This document shows, one piece after another, positions 52,338 to 60,402 of a stretch of DNA of 64,000 bases (its first letter is position 1; every line of letters starts with the position of its first letter). The position numbers and the translations under genes are program-made. The notes under the pieces are model-generated. The model searched no databases and was not told the DNA's origin. It worked only from the letters and a program-made list of their open reading frames with translations. The DNA comes from Hymenobacter sp. BT188 (GTDB lineage: Bacteria > Bacteroidota > Bacteroidia > Cytophagales > Hymenobacteraceae): NCBI RefSeq assembly GCF_014333585.1, contig NZ_JACSCW010000002.1, positions 434,001-498,000 of the forward strand. Direction: 5' to 3'.

Positions 52338-52952
52338 GTGGCCTTATCTGATTTGTGGTCTGGCTTGCTGGCCAGCAGCCCCGTAGAGTTGGCTGGGGTG
52401 ATAACGGGTATAGCCTGCGTATGGCTGGCTGCTCGCAATTCTATCTGGAACTTCCCCACCGCGTTAGTTAGCTGCGCCCTCTACGTTATCGTGTTTTGGG
52501 AGGCGCGCCTATATTCCGATATGGCTTTGCAGGGCGTATTTATTGCCTTAGCATTTTATGGCTGGTACCAATGGCTGTATGGTGGTCCGCAAGCGCAGGA
52601 ACTGCCCGTAACGCGGGCCACGTCGCAGCAATGGACGTGGTTGAGCGCCGTAGCGGTAGCCTATGCAGTAGGAGTGGGCTATGCTTTAAGCGAGCACACC
52701 GATGCCGCCATTCCGTACTGGGATAGCTCTACCACAGCCATCAGCTTGGTAGCACAAGTGCTGCTGACGCGCAAAAAGCTCGAAAACTGGATACTCTGGC
52801 TGGTGGTCGATGTCGCTTATATCGGCTTGTACTGGCACCGCGAGCTTTATCTTACAGCGGGGCTATATGCGGTGTACTTGGTGCTGGCAGCCTATGGCTA
52901 CCTAGAGTGGCGTCGGCTGCTACGAGCCAACCTTCAGCCGCAAACTGCCTAA
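52338..52952 (+). CDS. PnuC-family nicotinamide riboside/thiamine-type transporter
   Basis: 204 residues with about seven spans. PnuC-like features are ITGIACVWLAARNSIWNFPT, GVFIALAFYGWYQWLYGG and KKLENWILWLVVDVAYIGLY, the N-W-x(3)-[WF]-x(2)-D pattern that lines the substrate channel. PnuC carries nicotinamide riboside by facilitated diffusion, with trapping by a kinase; a NadR-type kinase gene follows and overlaps by one base. Some Bacteroidetes relatives (PnuT) carry thiamine, and a TPP-controlled receptor lies 2 kb downstream, so the substrate is not certain. The start is GTG 52338. Confidence 0.88.
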   Translation: MALSDLWSGLLASSPVELAGVITGIACVWLAARNSIWNFPTALVSCALYVIVFWEARLYSDMALQGVFIALAFYGWYQWLYGGPQAQELPVTRATSQQWTWLSAVAVAYAVGVGYALSEHTDAAIPYWDSSTTAISLVAQVLLTRKKLENWILWLVVDVAYIGLYWHRELYLTAGLYAVYLVLAAYGYLEWRRLLRANLQPQTA

Positions 52953-53479
52953 TGCTGCGCGTCGCTATTACCGGCCCTGAGTCAACGGGGAAATCAACGT
53001 TGAGCCGTCAGCTAGCCGAGCACTACGGTACCACCTGGGCTCCTGAGTACGCCCGACACTATCTGGAAGAGCACGGTGCGAGCTACACTCTACAAGACTT
53101 AGAGCAAATAGCCCGCGGCCAACTAGCTGCTGAAGCTACGGCGGCAGCCGCGGCGCACGAAGTCGTATTCTTCGATACGGATCTGTTGGTGATTAAAATA
53201 TGGGCGGAAGACGCGTTTGGGCAATGTCCAGCCTGGATTCAGCGCCACTTAGAGCAACAGCGCTACGACCTGGTTCTGCTGCCTGGCATCGACTTGCCTT
53301 GGGCGTTTGATCCCCTACGCGAGCACCCACATCGTCGCCAGTATTTTTATGATTTATACCTAGCCGAGCTGCAAGCGATGGGCGCTACTTGTCTCGAAAT
53401 AAGCGGCCCAAGTGGCCAACGGTTTGAGCAAGCGCGTAAGGCAGTAGATCTCCTGAAAAAACAAGCTCTATCTACATGA
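52952..53479 (+). CDS. NadR-like ribosyl nicotinamide kinase
   Basis: The 175-residue P-loop protein matches the C-terminal kinase domain of NadR: VAITGPESTGKSTLSRQLAE (Walker A), WAPEYARHYLEEHG (the APEYAR signature of NR kinases), VFFDTDLLVIKIW, and LLPGIDLPWAFDPLREH. It should phosphorylate nicotinamide riboside after entry through the upstream PnuC. The start codon overlaps the pnuC stop (TAATG), and its own stop overlaps the next gene by 4 bases, so translation is coupled. Confidence 0.9.
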   Translation: MLRVAITGPESTGKSTLSRQLAEHYGTTWAPEYARHYLEEHGASYTLQDLEQIARGQLAAEATAAAAAHEVVFFDTDLLVIKIWAEDAFGQCPAWIQRHLEQQRYDLVLLPGIDLPWAFDPLREHPHRRQYFYDLYLAELQAMGATCLEISGPSGQRFEQARKAVDLLKKQALST

Positions 53480-54354
53480 TTTTTTCTCTCGAAAACGACC
53501 AGTGCCGCGTAACCGTGAACTCTCACGGCGCCGAATTAAGCAGCTTTATTCGCAAAGATCTTAACAACCTAGAGTATATCTGGCAAGCCGACCCAGCCGT
53601 GTGGGCGCGCCATGCGCCCGTACTCTTTCCCATCGTAGGCCGCTTGCCGCTGGATACGTACCTGCACGAAGGCAAGGAGTACAAGTTACCCCAGCACGGA
53701 TTTGCTCGCGACCAGCAGTTTGCTTTGCTTAGCCAAACCAGCGATGAGCTGATTTTTAGCTTGAAGGCTGATGAAAACACGCGCGCGCTCTATCCCTTCG
53801 ATTTTGAGCTGATCATCCGCTACCAATTGCGGGGCAATAGGCTGGTAGTAGGTTGGCAAGTACATAACCGGGCTGCTGAGCAGGAATTGCTGTTTAGTAT
53901 TGGGGCGCACCCGGCGTTTCGGTGCCCGTTGCTGCCCGACGAGCAGTTTGAGGACTATTGTTTCGAGTTCGATCATGCCGTCAGCTTTGAGCGGCATTTG
54001 CTGGCTGGTGGTCTGCTCACAGGCCAGACGGAACCCGTATTAAATGACCAAACGGAGCTGCCCCTGACCTACGAGTTATTCGCTGATGATGCGCTGGTGT
54101 TGAAAAAGTTCGACTTCACTCACCTCACCTTACGGAGCCGTACATCCGAGCGTGCCGTGCGCGTGCGCTTCGATGGGTTTCCATATTTAGGTCTCTGGAC
54201 CAAAGGCCCCGGTGCTCCTTTCGTATGCGTAGAGCCTTGGCAGGGCGTGGCCAGCACGGTCGGCGGCCCACAGGAATTAGCCAATAAAGAAGGTATTCTG
54301 AATTTGCCCCCCAACCAGACATTTACCACCGAATACAGCATTACAGTGGAATAA
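53476..54354 (+). CDS. Aldose 1-epimerase family protein (LacX-like)
   Basis: 292 residues. It belongs to the galactose mutarotase superfamily: HGAELSSFIRKDLNNLEYIW at the N-terminus, LPQHGFARDQQFAL and SIGAHPAFRCPL (the two His positions used for mutarotation), and PFVCVEPWQGVAST near the end. The LacX-like branch acts on hexose or hexose-phosphate anomers. It is the third gene of the pnuC operon, but the pathway link to NAD salvage is unclear. The terminator at 54379 ends the operon. Confidence 0.9.
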   Translation: MIFSLENDQCRVTVNSHGAELSSFIRKDLNNLEYIWQADPAVWARHAPVLFPIVGRLPLDTYLHEGKEYKLPQHGFARDQQFALLSQTSDELIFSLKADENTRALYPFDFELIIRYQLRGNRLVVGWQVHNRAAEQELLFSIGAHPAFRCPLLPDEQFEDYCFEFDHAVSFERHLLAGGLLTGQTEPVLNDQTELPLTYELFADDALVLKKFDFTHLTLRSRTSERAVRVRFDGFPYLGLWTKGPGAPFVCVEPWQGVASTVGGPQELANKEGILNLPPNQTFTTEYSITVE

Positions 54355-54378
54355 CGGAACCGCTGGTTGGCTTACACG

Positions 54379-54455
54379 AAAAAGCCCCTATGGCCTGCTC
54401 CAAGGTGCTGCGTCAGCCACGATGACAGCAGGGGAGCGGGCCGCAGGGGCTTTTC
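54379..54455. terminator. Long-arm bidirectional terminator
   Basis: AAAAAGCCCCT and AGGGGCTTTT close a long hairpin, with inner pairing of GCCTGCTCC with GGAGCGGGCC. It lies between two convergent genes and can serve both. Confidence 0.8.
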
Positions 54456-54469
54456 TTGCTTAACTACCG

Positions 54470-54715
54470 CTACGAAAGGAGCGGCGCAGTCGGGCGACTC
54501 GGGGAAGTAGGCCGACGGTTGTAGTCGGGCTCCCAGTCGTTGATGGGGCGCGTGATGCCAGGGGGCAAATCCAGGTCTGGCAGGCCGTCGTCGAGCGGCT
54601 CACCGCCCTCATCGTCGTTATCAGAAGAGGGTGGACGCTGGTAACGACGCCGGGGCACGACCATGAAATAGGCGAGAATGGCAAGAACCACGAGCGTATA
54701 AACAAGGCTGATCAT
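54470..54715 (-). CDS. Small single-span membrane protein
   Basis: 81 residues starting MISLVYTLVVLAILAYFMVV, then a polar, Asp/Pro-rich tail (PSSDNDDEGGEPLDDGLPDL). One N-terminal span suggests a membrane-anchored small protein with cytoplasmic acidic tail. No named family. An overlapping frame (start 54705) was not preferred because it lacks the hydrophobic start. Confidence 0.6.
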   Translation of the reverse strand: MISLVYTLVVLAILAYFMVVPRRRYQRPPSSDNDDEGGEPLDDGLPDLDLPPGITRPINDWEPDYNRRPTSPSRPTAPLLS

Positions 54716-54906
54716 GGTGGGTAATGACTGAAGTTCAACGCAGTATGAGGATCATAGGCTCCGATGATAAACTAACGGGGCCGGGGCAGAGTTGTTTTCG
54801 AACGACACAATTTTCCTGGCCGGGTAGTGCCTTCCCTAAGTTACATAGTTTTTGAGTGAAAGTAAAGCCCCACGCTCTATCGGTAGGAACTATAAATCAC
54901 TGGTTG

Positions 54907-54914
54907 TAGCTTTG
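54907..54914 (+). promoter_or_regulatory. Candidate -7 element for the TPP riboswitch transcript
   Basis: TAGCTTTG matches TAnnTTTG and lies 12 bases before the first riboswitch helix, so the leader would start about 5 bases after it. This is the best-placed -7 element in the window. Confidence 0.5.
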
Positions 54915-54925
54915 CAACGAAGTTT

Positions 54926-55020
54926 AGGGGTGCCCCACCAACTTAACCGGTCATTTTGCCGGCAGCGGGGCTGAGATCATACCCATTGAACCTGATCCGG
55001 GTAATGCTGGCGAAGGGAAC
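54926..55020 (+). promoter_or_regulatory. TPP riboswitch (THI element)
   Basis: The thiamine pyrophosphate aptamer is clear: GGGGTGCCC at the start, GGGGCTGAGATCATACCC (the CUGAGA pyrimidine-binding loop), GAACCTGATCCGGGTAATG (the second conserved block), and CTGGCGAAGGGAAC closing P1. It sits before a TonB-dependent receptor gene. The sequence after it can form hairpin ACCG..CCTCC/GGAGG.CGGT near the start codon and has no T-run, which favours translational rather than termination control. Confidence 0.95.
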
Positions 55021-55096
55021 AAACGGTCCGCGAACGTAAAAACCGATCCTCCGACCCCTGGAGGGCGGTTCGTTCCACCTTTTCCATTTTTCACTT

Positions 55097-57595
55097 TTGA
55101 AAAAGTACGTATTGACCGTCGCGGCGCTTCTGGCGCTATCCGGCGCGGCATGGGCGCAAGGCTCAGTGTCCGGAACTCTGCATGCCTCCAGCCCCGACGC
55201 CAGCCAGCAGCCTGTGCCCGGAGCCACTATCTACCTCGACGGCCAGGCCGTGGGCGCTACCGCCGCCGACGGTTCGTTTCAAGTGCCCGCCGTGCCTGCC
55301 GGTTTGCATGCACTCCGGTTTACGGCCATCGGGTTTGAGCCCGCCACGGTGCAGATAGTTGGGCAATCGGAGCTTCAGCAGGTGCCGGCAGTGCTGCTGC
55401 AATCTGCGTCAGTCATTATTGGCGAAGCTCTCGTAACGGCCTCCCGCGCCAACGACCGCACAGCCACTGCTTACTCCAACCTCAGCCGCGAAGACCTCGA
55501 CAAGCGCAACTTCGCCCAGGACCTACCTTACCTGCTCGACCAGACGCCTTCTGTAGTCGTGACCTCCGATGCCGGCGCCGGCGTGGGCTACACCGATATT
55601 CGCATTCGGGGCACGAGCAATACGGGTATCAACATGACCATCAACGGCGTGCCGTTGAACGACCCGGAGTCGCGGGGGGCTTTTTTGGTGAACCTGCCTG
55701 ACCTGGCTTCGTCGGTGAGCAGCCTGCAGGTGCAGCGCGGCGTGGGTACCAGCCAAAACGGCGGCGCGGCTTTTGGGGCCAGCATCAATATCTCAACGCT
55801 TGATGTGCGCCGCGAGGCTTACGCCGAAACCCAGAATGCCTACGGCTCTTTTAATACCTGGAAAAACAACGTGCAGTTTGGCACGGGACTGCTTGGGGGG
55901 CATTTTACTATTGATGGCCGCCTTTCGCGCATCGCCACCGATGGCTACATGAACCGCGCCGAGTCGGATCTGAAATCGTACTATCTGGCCGCTGGCTACC
56001 AGGCCAAGAATACGCTAATTAAGTTCATCACTTTCTCGGGGCGGGAGAAAACCTACCAGGCCTGGAACGGTGTGCCCGAGCCGGCCATTACCGGCAACCG
56101 CGACTTGCTGCAAACCTATGTGGACAACGGTGAGCTGTCCACCACCGATGCCGAGCGCGTGCTGCAAGAAGGCCGCCGCTATAGCTACTACACTTACGAT
56201 AATCAAACCGATAATTACCAGCAAAACCACTACCAGCTTCACCTCTCGCAGGGCTTGGGTCAGGATTGGAACATTGGGGCGGCTCTGCACCTCACGCGTG
56301 GCTTTGGCTACTACGAAAGCTTCCGCGCCAATCGGCGGTTTTCGGCTTACAACCTTCCCAACGTAGTGCTAGGCAACCAAACCGTTTCCCGCACCGACTT
56401 GGTGGATCAAAAGTGGCTGGATAACTACTTCTACGGCGGCACCTTCGCCTTGAATTACCAGCCCAAAAACAACGACAAGTTCGAGGCGACGCTTGGCGGG
56501 GCCGTAAATCGCTTCGACAATGACCACTACGGCGAAATCATTTGGGCGCAGTACGCTTCTACCAGCAACATTCGCCAGCGCTACTACTTCAACGAAGCGA
56601 CCAAGTCGGATTACAACACCTACGCCCGCGCCACCTGGCAGGTGCTACCCCGGCTCGGCATGTACGGCGACCTGCAACTGCGCCACATCAAATACAGCAT
56701 CGATGGGGTAGAGGACGACCAGAACGACGTCACGACCCGCGCCGAATACACATTTTTTAACCCTAAAGCCGGCGCCACTTTCTCTCTGGCCGAAGGGCAG
56801 CAGCTCTACGCCAGCTTCGCAGTGGGCCAGCGCGAGCCCGTGCGCGCTGACTTCACCGACCGTCCCGCCGGCGACCAAAGCGCCAAAGCCGAACGTCTCG
56901 AAGACTTCGAAGCTGGCTACCGCCTAAACCTGTCGGCCCTCAACCTGCTGACGCCTCGCACGGCGCTGCGCTTGGAGGCCAACTACTTCTACATGAATTA
57001 TCGCAACCAGCTGGTCGCTACCGGCCAGCTAAACGACGTGGGCACCGCGCTGCGCACCAACGTGACCCGCAGCTACCGCACCGGCGTCGAGCTAACGGGC
57101 TTTATATCAGCCGATGATAAAATCAGCCTGAGCAGCACGCTCACGCTCAGCCGCAACCGTATTCTGGACTACCGCGACGTTTCCTACGACGAAGACTTTA
57201 ACCCCGTAGTAGCCACCGAAGGCCGCACAACCACTATTTCCTATTCGCCGTCGGCCGTGTCGGCGCACACGCTGGAGGGCCAGCCGCTGAACGGGCTGCG
57301 TGTGGCGTTGCTCTACAAAACCGTGAGCCGCCAGCATCTCGATAATTCTGCCAACGAAGCCCGTAGCATTCAACCCTATCAGGTGCTCGATTTTCGGGTG
57401 CGCTACGCACTTCGCCCCACGTTTATGAAGGAAATAGAGCTGGCTTTGCTCGTCAATAATGTGCTCAACCGTGAGTACGTGGCCAATGGCTACACCTACG
57501 GCTACCTTGGCGCCAGCGGACAGCAGGAAACTTTCAACTGGTATTACCCCCAGGCTACACGCAACTTCCTGGTTTCGGTGGGCTTAAAGATTTGA
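55097..57595 (+). CDS. TonB-dependent receptor under TPP riboswitch control, probably thiamine-related
   Basis: 832 residues. A signal peptide (KKYVLTVAALLALSGAAWAQ) is followed by a carboxypeptidase-like regulatory domain (about 22-100; GSVSGTLHASSPDASQQPVP), a plug (DKRNFAQDLPYLLDQTPSVV, IRIRGTSNTGINMTINGVPL), and a 22-strand barrel ending YYPQATRNFLVSVGLKI, with the terminal aromatic typical of barrels. It imports a scarce substrate across the outer membrane with TonB energy; TPP control indicates thiamine or a precursor. The start codon is TTG 55097; no ATG gives a signal peptide. The exact substrate is inferred from regulation. Confidence 0.93.
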   Translation: MKKYVLTVAALLALSGAAWAQGSVSGTLHASSPDASQQPVPGATIYLDGQAVGATAADGSFQVPAVPAGLHALRFTAIGFEPATVQIVGQSELQQVPAVLLQSASVIIGEALVTASRANDRTATAYSNLSREDLDKRNFAQDLPYLLDQTPSVVVTSDAGAGVGYTDIRIRGTSNTGINMTINGVPLNDPESRGAFLVNLPDLASSVSSLQVQRGVGTSQNGGAAFGASINISTLDVRREAYAETQNAYGSFNTWKNNVQFGTGLLGGHFTIDGRLSRIATDGYMNRAESDLKSYYLAAGYQAKNTLIKFITFSGREKTYQAWNGVPEPAITGNRDLLQTYVDNGELSTTDAERVLQEGRRYSYYTYDNQTDNYQQNHYQLHLSQGLGQDWNIGAALHLTRGFGYYESFRANRRFSAYNLPNVVLGNQTVSRTDLVDQKWLDNYFYGGTFALNYQPKNNDKFEATLGGAVNRFDNDHYGEIIWAQYASTSNIRQRYYFNEATKSDYNTYARATWQVLPRLGMYGDLQLRHIKYSIDGVEDDQNDVTTRAEYTFFNPKAGATFSLAEGQQLYASFAVGQREPVRADFTDRPAGDQSAKAERLEDFEAGYRLNLSALNLLTPRTALRLEANYFYMNYRNQLVATGQLNDVGTALRTNVTRSYRTGVELTGFISADDKISLSSTLTLSRNRILDYRDVSYDEDFNPVVATEGRTTTISYSPSAVSAHTLEGQPLNGLRVALLYKTVSRQHLDNSANEARSIQPYQVLDFRVRYALRPTFMKEIELALLVNNVLNREYVANGYTYGYLGASGQQETFNWYYPQATRNFLVSVGLKI

Positions 57596-57605
57596 ATCGC
57601 GGATT

Positions 57606-57763
57606 TTGCAGATTAGTCCGCTTCCTCAGATGGTGGCGGGGATTTAACGCCCATAAAAAAGCCCCCCCAGAACTGTTCTGGGGGGCTTTTTTGCTCAATG
57701 AAAGCGACATATTTAGTAAAAAGCAATTGTCACCACCATCCGAGGAAGCGGACTAATCTGCAA
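57606..57763. repeat. Inverted repeat pair of 31 bases flanking a terminator
   Basis: The left arm starts TTGCAGATTAGTCCGCTTCC and ends GATGGTGG (57606-57636). The right arm (57733-57763) is its reverse complement with one mismatch. The 96-base interior contains a complete G6-type terminator (57655-57692). The whole unit resembles a small foldback element placed between convergent genes. Confidence 0.7.
57655..57692. terminator. G6-type terminator between receptor and permease genes
   Basis: AAAAAAGCCCCCCCAGAA, loop, TTCTGGGGGGCTTTTTT. It serves the TonB receptor gene and the convergent APC permease gene. Confidence 0.92.
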
Positions 57764-57764
57764 C

Positions 57765-59504
57765 TCAAATAATTAACCGCACGCCACCTAGTTCGGAGAC
57801 GTGGTAAGGAAATTGGTCGCCGGGCGAGCCAATAAACATGAAGTTCTTCGGTATCTGCCATTCCTGTGAGAGCTTGTCAATCAGCTCAGGGCCAAACTTG
57901 CCCTCCATACTCACAAAATCTACTTCAATTTGGTCGTATGCACGATCCAATACACGGATATCAGTGAGTAAGTCCTGCGGATACGTTTCACCAGGTCTGA
58001 GCAGCGTCACGATTTTTAGCTTGGTCGTAAATTCATTTTCTACCACGTAAGCCATCACCTTGTTGAGGTTCGATACGTTGTCACCCTTCGTAAAAAAGAC
58101 GAACTCCTGTTGGTGCAGCTCCCGCAGCATCTGCCGCAGCTTAAGACGCACTAGGCGCGAAAAGCGAGGCGACTGCTCGGCAAAGGAATTAGCGGCTGCC
58201 AATATTAGGTTTAGGATGCCAATGCGGTTCAGCATCACATAAATCAGCACCATGGCTGGCAGAAAGTACGACAGAAACACAACCAGGTAATCCGGGTGAA
58301 TTTTGATGTTGCCATACAAGGCCACCAGAATACTGATAAGGGCCAGCGTTACGGTAAGAATACCCGCGTACACTGGCCGTGGTAGCTTGGGCCGCTTACG
58401 CTTGAGCAAAAAGTTGCCCAGCGCGAAGAACGCCATGACCGCCAAAAACGAAATGGTGTACACCCCCGATAGCGGCCCCAGTTGCCCATTGGTAATCAGC
58501 AGCACCGATACGCACAGCAGGAAGAAGGTTATGAGGATGATATAATTGCTCTCGTTCTTGTTTTCCTTCAGAAAGAATTGGGGCAGAATGCGGTCTAGGG
58601 TCATGCGCTTCATCAGGCCGCTTACCCCCACAAAAGACGTAAGCACGGCCCCACTGAGTACGGCCACCGCATCCACCGAAATCAGCATACCCAGCCAGGC
58701 GCCGCCGGTAGTGTTGCCCAGATGCGACAGTAGCGTTTCGGTATGCTTCCCAACCTCGCCCATCGGTAGGGCCGCTACGGCCAGAAAGGCAATAGCTGGG
58801 TTGAAGAAGCTCACCACTATCCACATATTGCGCAGGGTTTTGCCAAATACGCCCCGGGCCTGCTCTTCCACAAAGTTGGCGGAGCTCTCAAACCCCGAAA
58901 TGCCTAGCATAGCCGCGCTAAACCCGAAAAACAACGCATTCGCTATGCTGCCGCCTTTCAGAGGCAGACTGAAATTAGCGGTGAGTACATCCGTACCGTG
59001 GGTGGTTAAGTACCAGATGGCGCTGCCTACCAGCAAGGTAAGCGAGATAAGATGCACCAGGAAAATAGCCACCGCCACCTTTGCCGACTCTGATATGCCC
59101 AGAATAGTAAGCACCAAAAATAGCCCCAGTAGCCCTAGCGTAGCCCAGATTATCGGCAGGCCGTGCCACAGCGTGTGTAAGTAGTGCATGGCTTCGCTGG
59201 CCGAAATAACCGCCGTAGCCATGTAGGATAGAATAGTTAGACAGGCCGCCAAGGCTGCGTTGCGCTTACTGGTCGTGTTCAGGAGCACGTTATAGGCGCC
59301 GCCATTCAGCGGGAGGGCGCCCACCACTTCGCCGTATATCTTCCGAAAAAGGAACAGTACGGCGCCCACCATAAGGAGCGCAATCCAGGCGTATTGCCCG
59401 GCGTAGGCAATGGCCAAAGCGGATACGTACAAGCACGAAGAGGAAATGTCATTGCCGCAAATGGCAGTGGCTTCCAGTTCGTTAAGCTTCTTCTCGTGAC
59501 TCAT
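57765..59504 (-). CDS. APC-superfamily amino acid permease with C-terminal soluble domain
   Basis: 579 residues from MSHEKKLNELEA. Twelve spans match the APC amino acid/polyamine transporter fold, for example AIAYAGQYAWIALLMVGAVL, AISASEAMHYLHTLWHGLP, FFGFSAAMLGISGFESSANF and AVAVLSGAVLTSFVGVSGLM. The GFESSANFVEEQ motif is the substrate loop of this branch. The C-terminal 130 residues are hydrophilic (EFVFFTKGDNVSNLNKVMAY, VENEFTTKLKIVTLLRPGE) and form a soluble domain not found in basic APC permeases. Substrate unknown. Confidence 0.88.
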   Translation of the reverse strand: MSHEKKLNELEATAICGNDISSSCLYVSALAIAYAGQYAWIALLMVGAVLFLFRKIYGEVVGALPLNGGAYNVLLNTTSKRNAALAACLTILSYMATAVISASEAMHYLHTLWHGLPIIWATLGLLGLFLVLTILGISESAKVAVAIFLVHLISLTLLVGSAIWYLTTHGTDVLTANFSLPLKGGSIANALFFGFSAAMLGISGFESSANFVEEQARGVFGKTLRNMWIVVSFFNPAIAFLAVAALPMGEVGKHTETLLSHLGNTTGGAWLGMLISVDAVAVLSGAVLTSFVGVSGLMKRMTLDRILPQFFLKENKNESNYIILITFFLLCVSVLLITNGQLGPLSGVYTISFLAVMAFFALGNFLLKRKRPKLPRPVYAGILTVTLALISILVALYGNIKIHPDYLVVFLSYFLPAMVLIYVMLNRIGILNLILAAANSFAEQSPRFSRLVRLKLRQMLRELHQQEFVFFTKGDNVSNLNKVMAYVVENEFTTKLKIVTLLRPGETYPQDLLTDIRVLDRAYDQIEVDFVSMEGKFGPELIDKLSQEWQIPKNFMFIGSPGDQFPYHVSELGGVRLII

Positions 59505-59564
59505 ATAAGTAGGAAAAGCGGGCGTAGAAACGACAAACCGCAATTTGCCGGCTGAATACCAGCT

Positions 59565-59590
59565 AAGCAGCCGCTGGGGGGCTTTTTAGC
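59565..59590. terminator. Incomplete G6-type terminator before the permease gene
   Basis: CTGGGGGGCTTTTTAG lacks a full left arm, though AGCTAA and TTAGCT flank it and could pair. Low confidence as a terminator. The TrkA gene (minus strand) ends about 110 bases further on. Confidence 0.35.
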
Positions 59591-59700
59591 TTTAGTGGAA
59601 CTGAATGTAAGGGTAATGCAGGAACGACTGTACGGCTAAGCCAAATAAATGGACAACTCTGCAAAAAAATGCCTCCATATGTATCAAAAGCAGCTTTAAG

Positions 59701-60381
59701 CTATTGCAATAATTTCTTTATGTCTTCCATTCTGCCGAAAAGCACTAGCGTATCACCGGCTTCAAACACGGTATCGGGGGCTACTACGCCAATAGCCGCT
59801 GGCTTGCGCTGGGGGCGGCCAAATAAGTTGGTATCATCCTTCAATCGAATGATAGTCAGTACATTAATATTGTATTTCTGACGAAAGTTGGTCTCCTGTA
59901 TTGTTTTGCCCACGTAATGCGTGGGCACCGTCGCCTGAATGATATTGTAATCTTCGGTTAGCTCCAGCGAATCCAGAATGCCTTTCAAGTCGAGACTTTT
60001 AGCGAGGCGCTCGGCCGATTCCATTTCGGGCCTGATAATCTTATCTACTCCAATGGCCTCCAGTACTGTTTGGTGCAGGGGTGAAATAGCCCGGCCAATA
60101 AGCCGTTTTACTCGAAGCTGCTTGAAGTTGGCCACGGCCATCACCGAAGCCCCAAAATCTTCGCCAATGCCCACCAGCACTACATCGGTATCGTTGATGG
60201 GGAGTGTAGAGAGGGCCTGCTGATCTTTAGCGTCTAGGCAAACAGTATGCGTAATGCGGTCTTTGTATTGGGTAACCTTGGCAATATCGTTATCAACGGA
60301 AATAACCTCGTGGCCCATTTCCGTAAGCCTAATTGATAGCGACGAGCCAAAGTAGCCCAACCCGACAATGATGAATTTCAT
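59701..60381 (-). CDS. TrkA/KtrA-type RCK potassium-uptake regulator
   Basis: 226 residues. An RCK-N domain with Rossmann motif FIIVGLGYFGSSLSIRL and acidic VDND after strand 2, then RCK-C from about 140 (IQATVPTHYVGKTIQETNFR). Such soluble subunits bind nucleotides or NAD and gate the membrane subunit. The upstream gene in the same operon encodes the membrane protein; the gap is 21 bases. This arrangement matches the KtrAB/TrkAH systems. Confidence 0.94.
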   Translation of the reverse strand: MKFIIVGLGYFGSSLSIRLTEMGHEVISVDNDIAKVTQYKDRITHTVCLDAKDQQALSTLPINDTDVVLVGIGEDFGASVMAVANFKQLRVKRLIGRAISPLHQTVLEAIGVDKIIRPEMESAERLAKSLDLKGILDSLELTEDYNIIQATVPTHYVGKTIQETNFRQKYNINVLTIIRLKDDTNLFGRPQRKPAAIGVVAPDTVFEAGDTLVLFGRMEDIKKLLQ

Positions 60382-60402
60382 GTGCGTTTGCTCAGCAGTA
60401 TG

